Part shown: in pieces, positions 34,966 through 45,600 of the stretch | Layout: each line of letters starts with the position of its first letter | How positions within the stretch are numbered: the stretch's first letter is position 1 | Assembly (NCBI GenBank): GCA_002077045.2 | Contig: KZ111141.1 | Location: forward strand, 2,301,919 to 2,365,918 | Source: Rachicladosporium sp. CCFEE 5018 | Taxonomy: Eukaryota; Ascomycota; Dothideomycetes; Cladosporiales; Cladosporiaceae | DNA length: 64,000 nucleotides | Reading direction: 5' to 3' | Program-made: the position numbers and the translations under genes | Notes under the pieces: model-generated | Databases searched by the model: none | What the model was told of the DNA's origin: nothing | What the model saw: only the letters and a program-made list of their open reading frames with translations

Positions 34966-37594
34966 CTAGCTTCCATGTCTCAACGCCAGCAAGTCATCCT
35001 CGAAGGAGGACGGATTGAACCCTACGTTCAGCGCCTTGTGATTGCGCCAACGATCACACCCTTCGCAACCGCAGGCACGATGCCAAGATTTCTGCAGCCT
35101 AGAACCAGGATCAGGCCAGAAGCGATTGAGAAATCGCTCCGCAAGATCTGGTTGCGTTGGGTGGCGGACAAAGGTCGCCTCCCAGCTGAACTCGGACCAA
35201 TGCAGCGACTTGACAGTCTCGATCCAACCGCAGCATTGGTTCCGCGCGCAGTACCTCGATACTCCGTTCGGATCGCTAGTGTCATACTGTGCCGAGGCGC
35301 TAGCGAAGCTCCAAGTCTTGTGGTAATGGCACTTGTGTATTAGCGGTGCCCATTTCACCACGAGTGTCGATTTCGGTCTGGACATCGAGGGAGGAAGGCT
35401 AGCACGTCGCGCCCTGCGACGGTACGTTGTTCCAACAGTGTGTTCGTCAAGCCATCGAGTCCGCCGCATGAGATGAGTGGTCCATGATCGTCATGGGCAA
35501 GGCCCAGGAAGTGATTACGCGAGGTACGCTCGTCCTGCTGGTCCAAGTCGGTTTTATCGTCTCGGTTAGCAACGTGATTGAGCACTTTGCGCGGACCCGA
35601 AACGGTCACCGTCTTCCTCAAAACCCACTGCCCTTCATTGTTCTCAGATGCGCTTGGCGTCCACAGTATTTGGCGCGGTGAACTCCCGTACTGCGGGAAT
35701 GTTCCTGGCATGGATTGTAAGTCGCTAAGCCAAAGCAAGATAACGTTGTGGCCTTCAACCACAATGCACTCTTGCGCCGCGTCATAATCGTATTGATCGA
35801 TACTGACCCGAGGGGGGGGGGCCTCATCGAACGTATTGAGACGGAACGACTTCACATGAAGCGGGATGTGATGCTGCTGCTCCGAAGCGGTGTAGCTTTG
35901 CAGTGATTGTCCCGACGCCTGGAAGATCCGTGTCCACTGCTGCAGCACATCGATGATCTGTTGCGCGGTCCCTGAGCCATGATGACCAGACTCGACCACA
36001 GGCGCGAGCTCATCAAGCAGATTCCACAGCGGTGTCGTCTCCGTAGAGTCATGTGCTGATGGGTTGCTACCCCGAGCAAGCAGCTCTAGCATGACTTCCT
36101 CATGCTTTGAGTGGTCATCGTAGTCCGTTCGGGCCCATTCGTGGGCCAGCCAGTGCAACGCTGTTCTACCGTTGTCGTCTCTTTCGAAGGCGCACTGTTT
36201 TCCTTCATCTGGGTTTGGAATGAATTGCATGAAACGTTTCGGACGCCAGCAGCTTGACGTCGCAATGCAGAAGCGTTGATGGAAAGGGGTATTGCTCGTC
36301 GGCATTGACTGATTGAGGAGACCGAACTCGATGCAGTCCAAAATCGAGGGATGGAAGGGCTCATGCTGGAAGTGAGGCGCGGATAGTTCGCCCAAGCGCC
36401 ACGCAAGTAGTTCATGGCCAGGATACAGGTCTACGTCGAAGCCGTACGTCTCAATACACAATCTGAATAAGCTTCGAAAGACCGTTCCACTATCTTTTGG
36501 CGATTCCCGCGCCACCCAGAGGTCTGCTGAAAGGACAATATCGAGGGTCTTGTTCAAGGCTGCTGTATCACATAAATGAGGAGCCTCACCGAGTAGTAGC
36601 TCGAATAATCAGCATTGCGAGAAGTGGCGGCGTACTGTGGCGCGATCAGTCTCTGCTAGTCAAAACTGCATGAGCAACGTACATCTAAGACGCTGTTGCC
36701 GAACGTGTCGTAGTCATGCACGGTGAGCTCGCCAGAGGTTAAACTGCGCTGAACGGCGGCCATATCTCCGTGCTTAATGTGTTGGAAGACCTTCGTTTCT
36801 TCTGGTCTAACATTCATGGGACGGAGCTGTATGTGTAACGCCGCGTTCATCTCGCACTCGATAACCCAAGATCTGGCTCGCGACGGAAGAGTAAGCCGAA
36901 ATTGCCATCTTTGACCGGGTCCACGTCTTCATGACCTTGGACCAGGCGATTTCGTGGGCAGCAATAGGACATCTCCGTTCGCCGAAGTGGAAGCGTTCTT
37001 GAGCATGGTGTTGTCCATAACCGCGGATGCGGACACTGGAGTCTTGGAACCGGTCACAGCCTGACTATTGCCACCACGGGCCGCTGTGTCGATGCAATGT
37101 CTGCTGCACTCACGCATGTTCCATGATCTGCAAAGTCAGGTCGTTCAGCACCTCCGGATCACGTCTCAAACGTACTTACTGGCAATACATCGAGTAAGCG
37201 AACAACAGCGAGCTCTTTGCTCTCTCCCACTTCTCCATGAGCTTACATATCTCCGGCTCTTTCAATGCCGAGTACAGCTTGCCTAGCCTATCATACTTAC
37301 GCATCTTCATCTCGATTCGAGCAACAACTTCAGACATCTGTGCAGTCTTCGTCCGGCAAGCCACTACACAACGCTCCAGCAGCTCGTCCTCGGTGTTGTC
37401 GCTGAGACGAAGCACTTCCAGGTGGCGAAGGGAGCACGACATGGTTTCCAGGTCAAAGATAAGTCGCCGACCGTCTGTGATGCGTTCTTGCTGGCCTTGT
37501 GAAACGTTCGCAACTTCTCGGCACTGTCCAGCAGCTGGATTGCGAGTGAGGCCAGCCCAGCTCCGCCGGCTACCACGCCGAGGAGCTCTGCCAT
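34966..37594 (-). pseudogene. broken HeLo-like/ankyrin repeat protein gene
   Basis: Start at 37594. Residues 1-40 carry the fungal STAND-type HeLo-like N-terminal helix pattern (Gly-Val-Val-Ala-Gly-Gly-Ala-Gly-Leu-Ala-Ser-Leu). The rest of that domain continues in another frame after a missing base in TTT at 37455-37457. Then come a normal intron from 37179 (GTAAGT) to 37129 (TGCAG), an in-frame TGA at 36929-36931, a second likely missing T at 36899-36901, an intron after Ser-Val-Leu-Asp (about 36670), a third missing T at 36604-36605, and a long intact stretch (36557-35400) with ankyrin-like Leu-Leu repeats and a His-Trp-Leu-Ala. A missing C at 35389-35391 precedes the tail (Ser-Met-Ser-Arg-Pro-Lys...). 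No introns can explain these shifts. Intact homologues act as intracellular sensor/effector proteins; this copy cannot make one polypeptide unless the sequence is in error. Confidence 0.75.
35812..35821. repeat. G10 homopolymer (C10 on the coding strand)
   Basis: Ten G in a row, the longest homopolymer noticed, inside the coding part of the ankyrin pseudogene (encodes Ala-Pro-Pro-Pro). The frame reads straight through it, unlike at shorter runs nearby. Confidence 0.9.
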
Positions 37595-38106
37595 GGTCAA
37601 GTGAATGCGAGGTATCGATGCACATCTTGTAACTTTTGGGAGGAGTTACTGTATGTCCATATCGGCAGTGGGCTAATATGGTGACGCCGATGGCTGCGGA
37701 TTGGGACATGCAGAAAGTCGCCTGGATGAGGCTGAGCTTCCCACCGTGCATGTACGCGCATAAAGCTGGACATAACCGCCTCCATGAACAGCAATCATGC
37801 CAAACCAATCACAGCTAGCGTCACGGCTGTGGAAGTAGTCCCGTCGTAATCCTGGTCGTCCAGGTTCATAATACTGCGGCGATGATCGTGTTCCGAGTGC
37901 ACAACCAGGAACAAGTTGCAAGACGCTCTCGCTGGAATTGTGCCTTGCTGCCTGAAGCTTGACATGGACATTCATCGCGCACAGTTGAACCGGCAATGGG
38001 AAGAACGTGAACTGATTGAATCCGGACTGGCAGACGTTGGATAGTATGTACACAGCTATGCACTCCATCGCCACTTCATCACCTCATCACATCATCACCC
38101 ATCCCA
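37595..38106. other. intergenic, ankyrin promoter side
   Basis: 512 bp between the ankyrin pseudogene start and the 3' end of alanine aminotransferase. Frames here are shadows without coding features. Confidence 0.45.
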
Positions 38107-39764
38107 TCATCGATACTCATCCAAAAACTCCTTATGAAACTTCGTAATCCGTCCCACCCACTCCGTCCCCGGCGCCAAAAACGTCGTCCTAAAATGCAAC
38201 GTCCCCGCCTTCTGCCCAAACCCACTCCCGGGCACAATGCAAATCCCCGTCGCATCCAGTAACCTCAAACAATAGTACTCATCAGGACCCTTGCCCTTCT
38301 CCTTCGCCGCCGCCACAGCCTTTTCAGGAAGCGTGATGGTAGGGAACAAGTACATTGAGCCTTGTGGCGATTGGCAGGATACGCCTTCCATTTCTGAGAA
38401 GGCTTTGTAGAGGGCTTGGGCGCGGGAGTAAAGGCCGGACATGATGCCGTCGTATTCTTCGCGGTAGAGGGGGTAGGAGGCGTCGCCTTCGGATGGGGGG
38501 TTGACCATCATTTCGACTATGCATTGGCCGATTACGGGGGGGCAGAGCATGATGCTGACGAATTTGTAGATTTGGGCGACGACCTGGAAGGTGTTGTCAG
38601 TGAGCCGTATGCAGGGATGGTAGGGAAATCACGACTGACCTCCTTGTCAAACCCAACCATCTCGTAGTACCCCCCTCGATGCCCACATTCGCCCACCATA
38701 CCCTTCGATATGCTATGCAGCGACGCCAACTCTACGTTGTCGAACTTGCCGTCCTTGTTCTTCTCGCTTTTCTGCAGATCTCGTAGACCCTTCTTGAAGC
38801 TGTGGAATTCGCCCTCAAAGATGTTTGTCTGGTATACCTCATCGGCAAGCATGACAAGCTTCTCCTCCGCGCAGAGCTCAAGCACCGAGTTGATGTTCTG
38901 TGGCTGCAAGCTTGCGCCTGTGGGATTACCAGGGTTGATCACGACCACAGCCCGTACATCGATGCCCTCCGACTGTGCTTTCTTCAGCGCATCCCTTATG
39001 CCATCGATGTTCGTTCCCCATGCGTTCTCCTCATTCAGGTAGTACGGCACGACCTTAGCATTGAGTAGTGCCAGTGTGGCTGTGTAGAGAGGGTACTGTG
39101 GTATCGGCACAAGCACGCCAGTGTTGGGTGTCGCGCAGATGATGTTCATCAGGCAGTTGACTCCAGAGCTGGCGCCAGCACAGAGGTAGATGTTGTCTGG
39201 TTCAGCTGGATAGCCATCCCGCTTCTCGATGAACTTCGCCACAGACTTCCGTATGCCTGGTGCGCCCTGTGATTGGGAGTATGCTCCGACTGACTTCACA
39301 TCCTTCAGCAGCGTCTTTGCCCTTGCAATGACATCCCCCTTGTAGCCCAAGCCATTTTTCAGCACATCCTCATGCTCCAGAAGTAGAGGATTTTCCAGTA
39401 GACTCGTGACCTGCCGGAAGAATGTGATGGGTTTCTGATCCAGTTGCTGAGGATTGCCGATATTCGCCGCGATCACGGTGTCAAATGGTAAGTCTTTCCC
39501 CTCGCCTTTGGCCAATTGTGCCCGGTACTGCTCAGATTTGATCGCCAGTTCGCCACGGACAGCATACTTTGCTTCTTTCACATTGGCATTGATGTTGCCG
39601 ATGTTCAAACTTCGCTTGGGTGGGCTTTCGGAAAGCATTCTGCGGGAGGTATGTGTGATTGGTACGAGCTTCTTGATTGATGTCGTGTGACCTCGTCGTC
39701 CAGACAGAGTTGTTGATCTAGCAATCACCCTGCCCGCGATACATGACGCAGTAGCACCTGCCAT
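38107..39764 (-). CDS. ALT1: alanine aminotransferase (glutamate-pyruvate transaminase)
   Basis: Two exons: 39764-38640 and 38583-38107 (56-nt intron, GTCAGT donor, CACTGAC branch, TTCCAG acceptor); 533 residues. The first about 45 residues are Arg/Ser/Thr-rich with few acidic residues, a likely mitochondrial presequence. A cytosolic form could start at the Met near residue 43. The fold-type I aminotransferase core shows Gly-Ala-Ser-Ser-Gly-Val, Asn-Pro-Gly-Asn-Pro-Thr-Gly, Ala-Asp-Glu-Val-Tyr and the PLP lysine 354 in Ser-Ile-Ser-Lys-Gly. The Gly-Glu-Cys-Gly-His-Arg-Gly-Gly-Tyr block after it is typical of ALT. The enzyme interconverts alanine and 2-oxoglutarate with pyruvate and glutamate (family). 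It is intact although it lies between two damaged genes. Confidence 0.95.
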
Positions 39765-40117
39765 TGATTTTGTTGACGGGCCGACTTCGCCCGCAGGCGC
39801 AGGCGCTATCGGATCGAAGTGGTGTAAAGACTATGGGAAAGGCATATCTGCATATTGCTCTCGGCGTTATCAGTTATCTTGGAGTCTGCGCGTGACCAAA
39901 AGCAATGCAGATGAGCTTGATGTGTCACATCGGTAGGGATGAGGGGTTGTTGTAAGTGAGATCTCTCCGATGTACGTGCATGAGGAGCTGCACGAGCGCG
40001 GGTGAGGCGCACAGGATTCGCGCCCACCTAACAGTGACTACCTGCTGTGTCGTGGAGTCCTGTCCAACTGCCCGTCGCGAAGGGAGGCTTCTCTCGGTAC
40101 AACATCCGCGGCGCAGA
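39765..40117. promoter_or_regulatory. divergent intergenic region, ALT1 / HET gene
   Basis: 353 bp between divergent starts. Expected to hold both promoters; no clear TATA element or other site seen. Confidence 0.4.
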
Positions 40118-42341
40118 ATGGCGGGTGCAAAAGGATTTCAGAACATTGTACGGGAGGAGTTATCTGACAGCGTGGGTATGCTTTGTGCAGCATGTAAGTC
40201 GGTCTTCTCTCGATCAAGTACGTGGGAGCCTCGGAAAGGAAGCCATCACCAGAGTCTGCCAGACCGCCAGCGTGCGTCGCAAAATGGATGTTACTTCTGC
40301 CGGGAGTTGCTTGTCGAGTACCATGAAATGCTACAAGACCCAGCAACGGCAGATCTGATCAACAGACAGACATGGTAGTCGATCGCCGACAAACACCCAA
40401 AAGGGGAGGCTTGCCAATGCGAATCAAGCATGTCCAGTGGATCCAGCGACCACTCCTCTCCTCACTTACTATCTAGGGCTGGAGACCGTGGACCTTGGTG
40501 AGGTATACTTCGTCTTTGGAGCCACTCAAGCCTACAGCGCAATTTATGATCTCGTACGAACTGCACAACTCTGGAGACCACCTGACTATGATGAATATGA
40601 GCGCGCAACAAAGCGAGACCAACCCTGTGCGCCATGGGCCGTTCGCCACGATCCCATGTACACCACTATTCCGGCAGACTCGACAAGCAGCCCGGCCGTC
40701 GCAGATACCGCGCGTCAATGGCTGAGCCGGTGTCGTGATACCCACACGCTCTGCCGTGATCGTGGTTCAATGCAAGCGGCAGACTGGTATCCCAAGAGGC
40801 TTGTACAGCTCGATCTCGGTACCGGCAAGATAAGGCTGATATTGACGAAAGATGAAACGCCTCTGGGACCATATGCGACTCTCAGTCACTGCTGGGGCTC
40901 GAAGCCCATTTGTGTACTCACTGCAGACAATATCGCAGCTTACATGTCTTCAGTACCGTGGGACATGCTCACTAAAAGCTTCCGAGATGCCATAGTGACC
41001 GCGCGTCGATTGGGCATCAGATACATCTGGATCGACAGCCTTTGCATCCTGCAAGCCGGTGATGGCAGCGATCAAGACTGGAGAGAGCATGCTACAGCTA
41101 TACGCTCTGTATACTCTCGCTCTATGTTGAACATCTCCATCGCGAGAGCTGAGAGTGGAGATGAAGGCGCTTTCGTTACTCGAGATCCTTCCTCGGTAAC
41201 AGCATGCCACGTCTTGTGGCAGGTCGAATACCATCCAAAGTCTGTCGAACTCACGGCTTCATTCTGGACTATCAGGAGAGCTACGCAGCATGCATCGGCA
41301 GCCGTGAGGACTTTACCTCTGTACTTTCGAGGGTGGGTCGTTCAGGAACGATACCTAGCGCCAAGGGTTGTGCACTTTGGCTCAGATCGCATCTTCTGGG
41401 AGTGCAACGAAGAACCCTGGATCGACGAGTCCTTCCCCGATGGCTTCAGTTGCTGTCCAGACTATGAGCCTGTGATCGGTTGGCCATTCAATTCGACCCA
41501 CGTCGTGCAGCCGAAATCAGTTTCTGGTCTCGGACCTGGAATACCTAATTTGACTTCTGCGTATGCACTGTGGCACGAGACTATTGATGCTTACAGGAGC
41601 TGCGACCTCTCATTCCCAGACAAGGACATCTTGGTAGCTCTAGCGGGGATTGCCGAGCGGTTTGGTCGGTCATACGAGCATCAGTACGTTGCAGGTCTAT
41701 TCGAAGCGCACCTTCCATATGATCTCCTCTGGCAGCACAAGGGTGAGCGTTCGGAGATATACCGAGCGCCGACATGGAGCTGGGCCAGTATTGACGGGCC
41801 CATCAACATGCGATGGACTAATAGATGTCCACCGTGCGATCTTTGCTGTCAGGTATATGCTGAAGTCCTAGCGGTGCATGTCGATCTTGTAGACCCGCAG
41901 AATGCGTATGGTCAGCTGAAGAGCGCAGAACTATCTTTGCGAGGGTATCTCATCCCCTGCGGGATTCGCAAAGCGGATGTCTACAGCGGCACTGGACTGT
42001 CTCAGACGATCGCACTGCACATTGGACAGCAGCCGAACGAGACTCCTTCACATGAAATACAGAAGCTACAGGGTGAAGCATACATCAACACGGAAGAAAA
42101 CTCGCTGCGAGGATACACGTCAATGATTCAGTACCAGGCATGGTGCCTACCCATATTCGAGACTACTTGGTTCAGCGACAGCCAAAAAGTACGGCATGCG
42201 TTTCATGAGCACCGTGGGCTCATCTTGAAGTCTGATGTTCATGGCAAGTACCAACGCATGGGCACTTATACCCTCGCGCAACGGTGTGTACAGGACATGA
42301 TCGACGCAGGTCGTCCAACGCAGGATGTATGCCTTGTATGA
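40118..42341 (+). CDS. heterokaryon-incompatibility (HET) domain protein, frame interrupted near 40370
   Basis: First segment 40118-40378 (87 residues) carries a Cys-x2-Cys and Cys-x2-Cys N-terminal motif (Leu-Cys-Ala-Ala-Cys, Cys-Tyr-Phe-Cys) usual for this HET subfamily. It ends at a TAG. The rest is in another frame, open from just after a TGA near 40357 to the stop at 42341. The HET domain starts around 40868 with Tyr-Ala-Thr-Leu-Ser-His-Cys-Trp-Gly and continues with Ile-Trp-Ile-Asp-Ser-Leu-Cys-Ile-Leu-Gln and Arg-Gly-Trp-Val-Val-Gln-Glu-Arg. The frame must change within about 20 bases; I could not find a good intron, so either a weak intron or a one-base lesion is present. HET proteins trigger cell death in nonself recognition (family). 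Convergent with the zinc-finger helicase. Confidence 0.8.
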
Positions 42342-42623
42342 TGGATGTTTCATGGTTCACATTGACGACTTTGTTTAGCACATGAGACGGGTGACAAAAG
42401 GTATTGAGGTAATTCAGCTGCAGAATAAGGCTCTACCAAGGCAGTGCCCAGGTCCGCAACAGGGTATGCGTGTGAATAGTGTGTAGCGACCTGGTCTTCT
42501 TCGCCACGCTGCAACAGACGTCTTTCCCTACCAGTAGACGCCTAATATCTGTTTCGTCTTTGATGCTTCGAATACCCCGTCCTCTTCGCACTATCCCCAG
42601 GAACTGCCGTCCGCAGCGTCTTC

Positions 42624-45600
42624 TCACACCCGCAGCCGCGCCATATCCCCCTCGAGCTGGTCAGCATGCTGTACACCCGCCACGGCCACGTGATCAGTCC
42701 CACCGACCTGTTCATTGCAGTCCGGGCAGCGAGCCAGCTCCATCGCCATGCCACACTCCCCAATCACAAACGGGTGCCCGTTGACGCAAATGTACCAGTG
42801 ACCTGTACCACGAAATTCATTACCCATGGCGGCAACCACCATCTTCAGCTGGCTTTTGTAGCCAGCCTCGTGCAACATGCGTTTCGCATCATCGACCTCG
42901 CCCTTGATACGGCTAGTCTGGCCAGGGAATGTGTCGCACAGATCCGTGGCAGCGCCTATGTGCACGTCTGCAGCGTCTCTGAGTCTCTGCACGGTGTCGG
43001 CTGGCGCGCCATTCGCCTCGAAGACTTGACACTCCAGAGCAGCGAATGTCGCCCAGAAGACATGGCCTTCGGTCTCTTGCGCGATGTTCTTTGTGGCGTT
43101 CGCACGAGCAACGAGCTGCTCGCAGTCGCGGCGATCAGCCGAAAAGTTCACCTCCAGCTTAGTCTTATGGTCATTGTCCCAGACGGTAATGAGATCGATC
43201 ATAGCGATCATGTCGCAGCGAATGACCAGAGCGGACGCTAGCAGCTCCCCGCGAGTCTGAAGGACAGTATCGTCGAAGCTGCATGTGTTGACGAAGTCCT
43301 GGTTGAGCTTACGCTGACGGCGCACGGTCTCCACCATGTCGTACACGCGCGCAAAGGGCTGCTCATCGGTCTTTGCCTTCCTCCAAAACTCGTGTCCTTG
43401 CCTACGAAGCTCTGCGGGATCTCTGTAACGGCGAGTACTTCCTATGCTCTTCAAACGCTGAAAGCGTCCGTTACCATTGCTCATGAGAAGGACATTACCG
43501 TCGCCAAGCGTGGAAGCCGCACGTGTCTCAAGGAGCTTCGCTTGCACGTCCTGCAGTACAGCAGACAGCTCGTGGAACGTGCGGGCTGACCACACCATGA
43601 ATCGCTTCGTGCTCTCGTCAAGCAGCGCGCGGCGAATGATGCGACCATAACGAGCCATGGAACGTAGGGATCCGCGGCAGTCTGGGCAATTCTTCATCTC
43701 CAGACTGGAAAATGGCTGCGAATTGCTGGCCAGCTCCGTCGGCATGCCAGTGAGAGGCTCGAGACTATAGTGCTGAGCCATACGCATGACACCATCCAGA
43801 CTGTCGACAGTGTACACATGACCGCAAGGCGTGAAAATACACGGAGTAGTGGCGAGGTCGACATCGCCGTACTCTGTCATTTCGTAGAAGTCGGCGCGCA
43901 TACCCTTGACCTCATCGGTCGCGCAGTGCTGGCAGTAGGTTTCGGGCGGGCAAGTAGCGCCACAGATCGATGGGCATTGATGGCCGCAAGCCAAGATCCT
44001 GTCACACCTCAGCGAGCACGGAATCCAATCGCAAGGCGCAGCGCAAGGCATACTACAAGCGGAGTGAGGGCAACGACTGGCGCAAACGGCCTCGGCGCAA
44101 GGCACGCAGGGCTCGCTGCAAAGCTTGGAGCATCTGCCATGGCTGCAGCGTATATCGCACACGCTCTGGCAAGGCTGGCAGTCCGTGTCGGGATGACACT
44201 CAGTCTCACACTTATGCGCGCAAGTCTTGTATGCTGCGCCACAGGGACTCATGCATACGCCATGGTTCGCATTAGCGAGCTTGCCGTTGATCTTCGGCCG
44301 GCAGTTGCAGCACTCCGATGCGCATTTGTGACCACAGGGCAAAGCTTCGTCGCAAGTGGCCGGGCATACATAGGCCGAGCTGTCGATATTGACGTAGCAG
44401 GGAACAGTCACTGTGTGACCGCATCCAGGCACATTGCGCTTGACCTTGACGCGGCAGACGATGGAGTCCTGATCCTGATAGAGATGGCAAGGCAGCTGAT
44501 GAACAATGTGACCACAGGGGAGCTCAACGTCGACATCTGTGACCATGGTGTTGCACTTCTCGTCACACTGGCGGCCGCATTCGTAAGGGCACACGTGCTC
44601 GCACCCCTTCTTCGACTTTGTGCATGGCTTTGTGCAGTAGGCCGCATTGTGCATGCCGTCAGAGTGACACTTCCCAATACACGTGTGGCCGCAAGGCAGC
44701 TGCTTCCCGCACATGAGGTTACAGCCTGCCTCAGGCGCAACGATGGTGAAGTCATCCGGCGTTGTGGCGGTCAGGACGGTATCGGGGTGGCGGGCACAGC
44801 TGAGTTCGAATGACGGGCCCATGTTGCCATCCTTCTGAAGCATCTGTATGACATCTTGCCACATGTTGACACCAGACGCTGTCTCTGGGTTGCCGATGAC
44901 ATACATGCCGTGCTGCGCTCTCGAGAGGAGGACGTTGATCCGGTTCGGTGTGCGGAGGAAGCCGCACTTGCGCAGATCATTACTGCGTACCAGGGAGATG
45001 ATGACTACCTTGGCTTCCTCACCCTGGAAGTTATCGACGGTGCCTAGTCGAATGGCCTTGAGTAGAGTGCTCTTGAGGACCGGCATACGGAGCTGCACCT
45101 CCTCGGTAGCCTTGATCTGGTCATCGTCGTGTTCCCCATCTTTATTTAGCTCGTCAACGTCGCGACCATTCAGCACGATCTCGGTGAAGCTGCTGAGGGA
45201 ACGACGTAGCCTGCGTAATTGACCAAGATAAGGCGTGAGTACAGCAATGTCACTTGGTCGGTACACACCTTGCCTGATAAAATGGCGAACGAGCGCGAAC
45301 ACCATGTCGACCTCATACTGGTTCGTGTGAGAGGTAGAGTCTGCTGCTGCTACCGTGGTCGCTTGTGGCCCGTTTGTGGCTGGTGGAGCAAAGAGATCAG
45401 GTGCTCCAGTGTGGACCTGTTGGCCCTCCTCAGGCGCTGAGTGCTGAAGCCAAAACAATCTATTCGCATACCGCACACTTGTGGATATTTCTCTACGCTG
45501 GCATCGTCTTTCAACTCGGGATACAGCGTTGTGCGAATCAAGCGTGATATGGAAGGATGCATGCGACGCTGAACATCCAGCTTCGCATAGGGAAGCGGAG

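Noticed and set aside
34966..37594. Programmed ribosomal frameshifting to explain the ankyrin gene breaks
   Set aside because: It would need several successive slips in one mRNA with no shared slippery heptamer or downstream structure; error or decay is simpler.
43770..44813. Plus-strand frame of 347 codons opposite the NFX1-type fingers
   Set aside because: Reads as Ala/Arg/Val-rich mirror of the Cys codons on the other strand; no start context or motif.
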